Assembly: GCA_023664485.1 (NCBI GenBank)
Contig: JAMPFK010000001.1
Location: 291,564 to 355,563, forward strand
From: Bacteroides fragilis
GTDB taxonomy: Bacteria; Bacillota; Clostridia; Lachnospirales; Lachnospiraceae
Length of the DNA stretch: 64,000 nt
Direction of reading: 5' to 3'
Below the pieces are notes generated by a model, which saw only the letters and a program-made list of their open reading frames with translations, had not been told where the DNA came from and made no database searches. Below are positions 62,277-64,000 of the stretch, piece after piece; positions within the stretch are counted from its first letter, which is position 1; each line of letters begins with the position of its first letter. A program made the position numbers and the translations under genes.

Positions 62277-64000
62277 ATGTTTAAAATCATGAAGTACCTC
62301 GGAGAGTTCAAAGCCCCGGTCGCTGCCGTGGTCGTTCTCCTGATTCTGCAGGCGTACTGCGATTTGTCCCTGCCGTCTTATACGTCGGACATTGTGGATG
62401 TGGGAATCGAGCAGGGCGGCATCGAGAACGCGGTTCCCGAAATCATGCGGGAAGAGACTTTTAATGCGATCTGCCTTTTATCGGGGGAAGATGCGCTGCT
62501 CCGGGCGAATTACGAACAGAACGGGGATGGGAATTTTGAGTTGAAGGCAGAAGAGCCGGAAACGGTCGAAGCGCTGGATGTGGCGATGCGGGAGGCAATC
62601 GTAACGCTTTATCATCAGGGGGAGGCGCAGGAGGAATTGAGCGATACGATGGCGTCGCAGATGGCAGTCCTGTTTGTCCGGGCAGAATACGAGGCGCTGG
62701 GCGTGGATCTGAATGCGATCCAGACCCGGTATCTTCTGGTGACGGGCGGAAAGATGCTGCTCATGACGGTGCTGATGATGGCGGCTTCGATCGCGGTAGG
62801 TTTTCTGGCCGCAAGGGTCTCTGCGGGAATCGGTATGCGGCTCCGCAACAGAGTATTCCGGAAGGTCGTTTCTTTTTCCCATGCGGAAATGGATCGGTTC
62901 TCTACGGCTTCGCTCATCACGAGGAGCACGAACGATATTCAGCAGGTACAGATGGTCGCGGTCATGCTGCTGCGGATGGTCTGTTATGCGCCGATATTGG
63001 GAATCGGCGGTATCGTGAAGGTGATGAATACGAGAACGGGCATGGGGTGGATCATTGTCGTGGCCGTTGTCCTGATTCTGGCACTGGTCGTTACGCTGAT
63101 GAGGATCGCCATGCCGAAATTCAAGCTGATGCAGACGCTTGTGGACAGGATGAACCTGGTATCCAGGGAAATCTTAACGGGCGTTTTGGTCATCCGTGCT
63201 TTCAGCCGTGAAAAATACGAGGAAGAAAGATTCGATAAAGCGAATAAAGAACTGATGTCAACGCAGATTTTTACGAACCGGGTCATGACGTTTATGATGC
63301 CGACGATGATGCTCATCATGAATGCGATTGCGGTCGCAATCGTGTGGTTCGGCTCGAAAGGAATCGATATGGGCAATCTGCAGATTGGCGATATGATGGC
63401 GTTCATTACTTATTCGATGCAGATCGTTATGTCTTTCCTGATGCTGACGATGATATCCGTCATGCTGCCGAGGGCCGGCGTGGCAGCGGAACGTATTGAA
63501 GAAATTATCAATACGGAACCGACGATTCTGGACATACCGCAGGTACAGGATGAAAAACTTTCCGGCAAAGGCATTGTCGCGTTCGAGAATGTACGTTTTC
63601 GGTATCCGGGAGCGGAAGAGGATGCGCTGGCGGATATTTCCTTTGTCGCCGAACCGGGAAAAACGACGGCGATCATCGGAAGTACCGGCTGCGGCAAGTC
63701 CACGCTGCTGCATCTGATTCCCCGGTTCTATGATGTGACGGGAGGAAGGATTACGATTGATGGCGTTGATATCCGGGAATTGTCGCAGAAGAAGCTTCGC
63801 AGTCTGCTTGGGTTCGTGCCGCAGAAGGGCGTGCTTTTCTCAGGAACGATAGCTTCCAATATCAAGTTCGGAGGAGAGGACAGGATTTCAGATGAAATGA
63901 TGCGGGAAGCGGCTGACATAGCGCAGGCGCGGGAATTTATAGAGAGCAGGAGCGAAACCTATGAGAGCCCTGTCGCACAGGGCGGCACGAATGTTTCCGG
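62277..64000 (+). CDS. ABC exporter half-transporter, 3' end outside the window
   Basis: The frame is open from ATG 62277 (after GGAAGGAGGAGTGGGCAT) to the end of the window, 574 codons, and is therefore partial. The first helix is followed by a long extracellular loop of about 110 residues between membrane helices 1 and 2 (about residues 45-155), rich in acidic residues, which is larger than usual. Helices 2-6 follow, then the ATPase domain with Walker A GSTGCGKST and Q-loop GFVPQKGVLFSG; the signature motif is beyond the end. Its probable partner is a further half-transporter outside the window or the one at 59.7 kb. Confidence 0.92.
   Translation, partial: MFKIMKYLGEFKAPVAAVVVLLILQAYCDLSLPSYTSDIVDVGIEQGGIENAVPEIMREETFNAICLLSGEDALLRANYEQNGDGNFELKAEEPETVEALDVAMREAIVTLYHQGEAQEELSDTMASQMAVLFVRAEYEALGVDLNAIQTRYLLVTGGKMLLMTVLMMAASIAVGFLAARVSAGIGMRLRNRVFRKVVSFSHAEMDRFSTASLITRSTNDIQQVQMVAVMLLRMVCYAPILGIGGIVKVMNTRTGMGWIIVVAVVLILALVVTLMRIAMPKFKLMQTLVDRMNLVSREILTGVLVIRAFSREKYEEERFDKANKELMSTQIFTNRVMTFMMPTMMLIMNAIAVAIVWFGSKGIDMGNLQIGDMMAFITYSMQIVMSFLMLTMISVMLPRAGVAAERIEEIINTEPTILDIPQVQDEKLSGKGIVAFENVRFRYPGAEEDALADISFVAEPGKTTAIIGSTGCGKSTLLHLIPRFYDVTGGRITIDGVDIRELSQKKLRSLLGFVPQKGVLFSGTIASNIKFGGEDRISDEMMREAADIAQAREFIESRSETYESPVAQGGTNVS

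Noticed and set aside
1..64000. CRISPR arrays, tRNA or rRNA genes, complete insertion sequences or prophage genes
   Set aside because: No regular spacer repeats, cloverleaf-like clusters, rRNA stretches, or intact transposase/integrase genes were found on reading both strands.

Overview
The window looks like a chromosomal segment, close to the replication origin, of an anaerobic, motile Firmicute, most likely a member of the Lachnospiraceae (Clostridia). It opens with dnaN-yaaA-recF-gyrB-gyrA, the usual origin-proximal order. Many genes are types common in that family: a short rubredoxin fused to a flavin reductase, a FeoA/FeoA/FeoB locus with its Cys-rich small protein, a DUF2975/XRE/DUF4173 operon, a GH25 protein with SH3 repeats, an AAA-ATPase/PD-(D/E)XK protein and a DUF5107-TPR protein. 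Nearly all genes have strong GGAGG-type ribosome sites. The taxonomic call is inference from gene content. No tRNA, rRNA, CRISPR array, prophage or intact insertion sequence was seen.

Layout. 1-6.6 kb: replication and gyrase operon (+). 6.7-9.3 kb: metallophosphoesterase and an ABC-class P-loop ATPase (+). 9.3-16.2 kb: membrane XRE regulator, flavin reductase-rubredoxin, MATE exporter (+), CofE-like ligase, and the DUF2975-XRE-DUF4173 operon, mostly on the minus strand. 16.3-23.1 kb: a chemoreceptor and a 1713-residue giant flagellin behind a clear sigma-28 promoter. 23.3-28.5 kb (minus): CotH-like protein coupled to exonuclease III, then an SGNH-like membrane protein and an MBOAT acyltransferase, which look like a cell-surface acylation pair. 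28.6-33.6 kb: small lipoprotein, ferrous iron uptake locus (minus) behind tandem palindromic operators, and pgi. 33.7-37.9 kb: a GntR-regulated ABC transporter, a ClC channel, and on both sides of the ClC gene decayed pieces of a two-component system and its ABC transporter. 38-47.5 kb: DUF5107-TPR protein, AAA/PD-(D/E)XK protein, GH25 muramidase, an IS1182-like fragment, murG, a TSCPD protein and a membrane protein. 47.5-54.5 kb (minus): complete trpEGDCFBA operon under a tryptophan T-box riboswitch. 54.6-64 kb (+): XRE regulator with a glycine-pentad array, hydroxyacid dehydrogenase, SAH/MTA deaminase, SAH hydrolase, and two ABC exporter half-transporters flanking a CarD-family regulator; the last gene runs off the end.

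The most interesting features are: the giant flagellin, whose central region looks like about ten diverged copies of one module; a 103-bp palindromic intergenic element present twice in opposite orientation (23188-23290 and 54611-54713), whose copies differ only by transitions; the eroded resistance-type two-component/ABC module around the ClC gene; and metalloregulator-like palindromes at both the feo promoter and the muramidase promoter.
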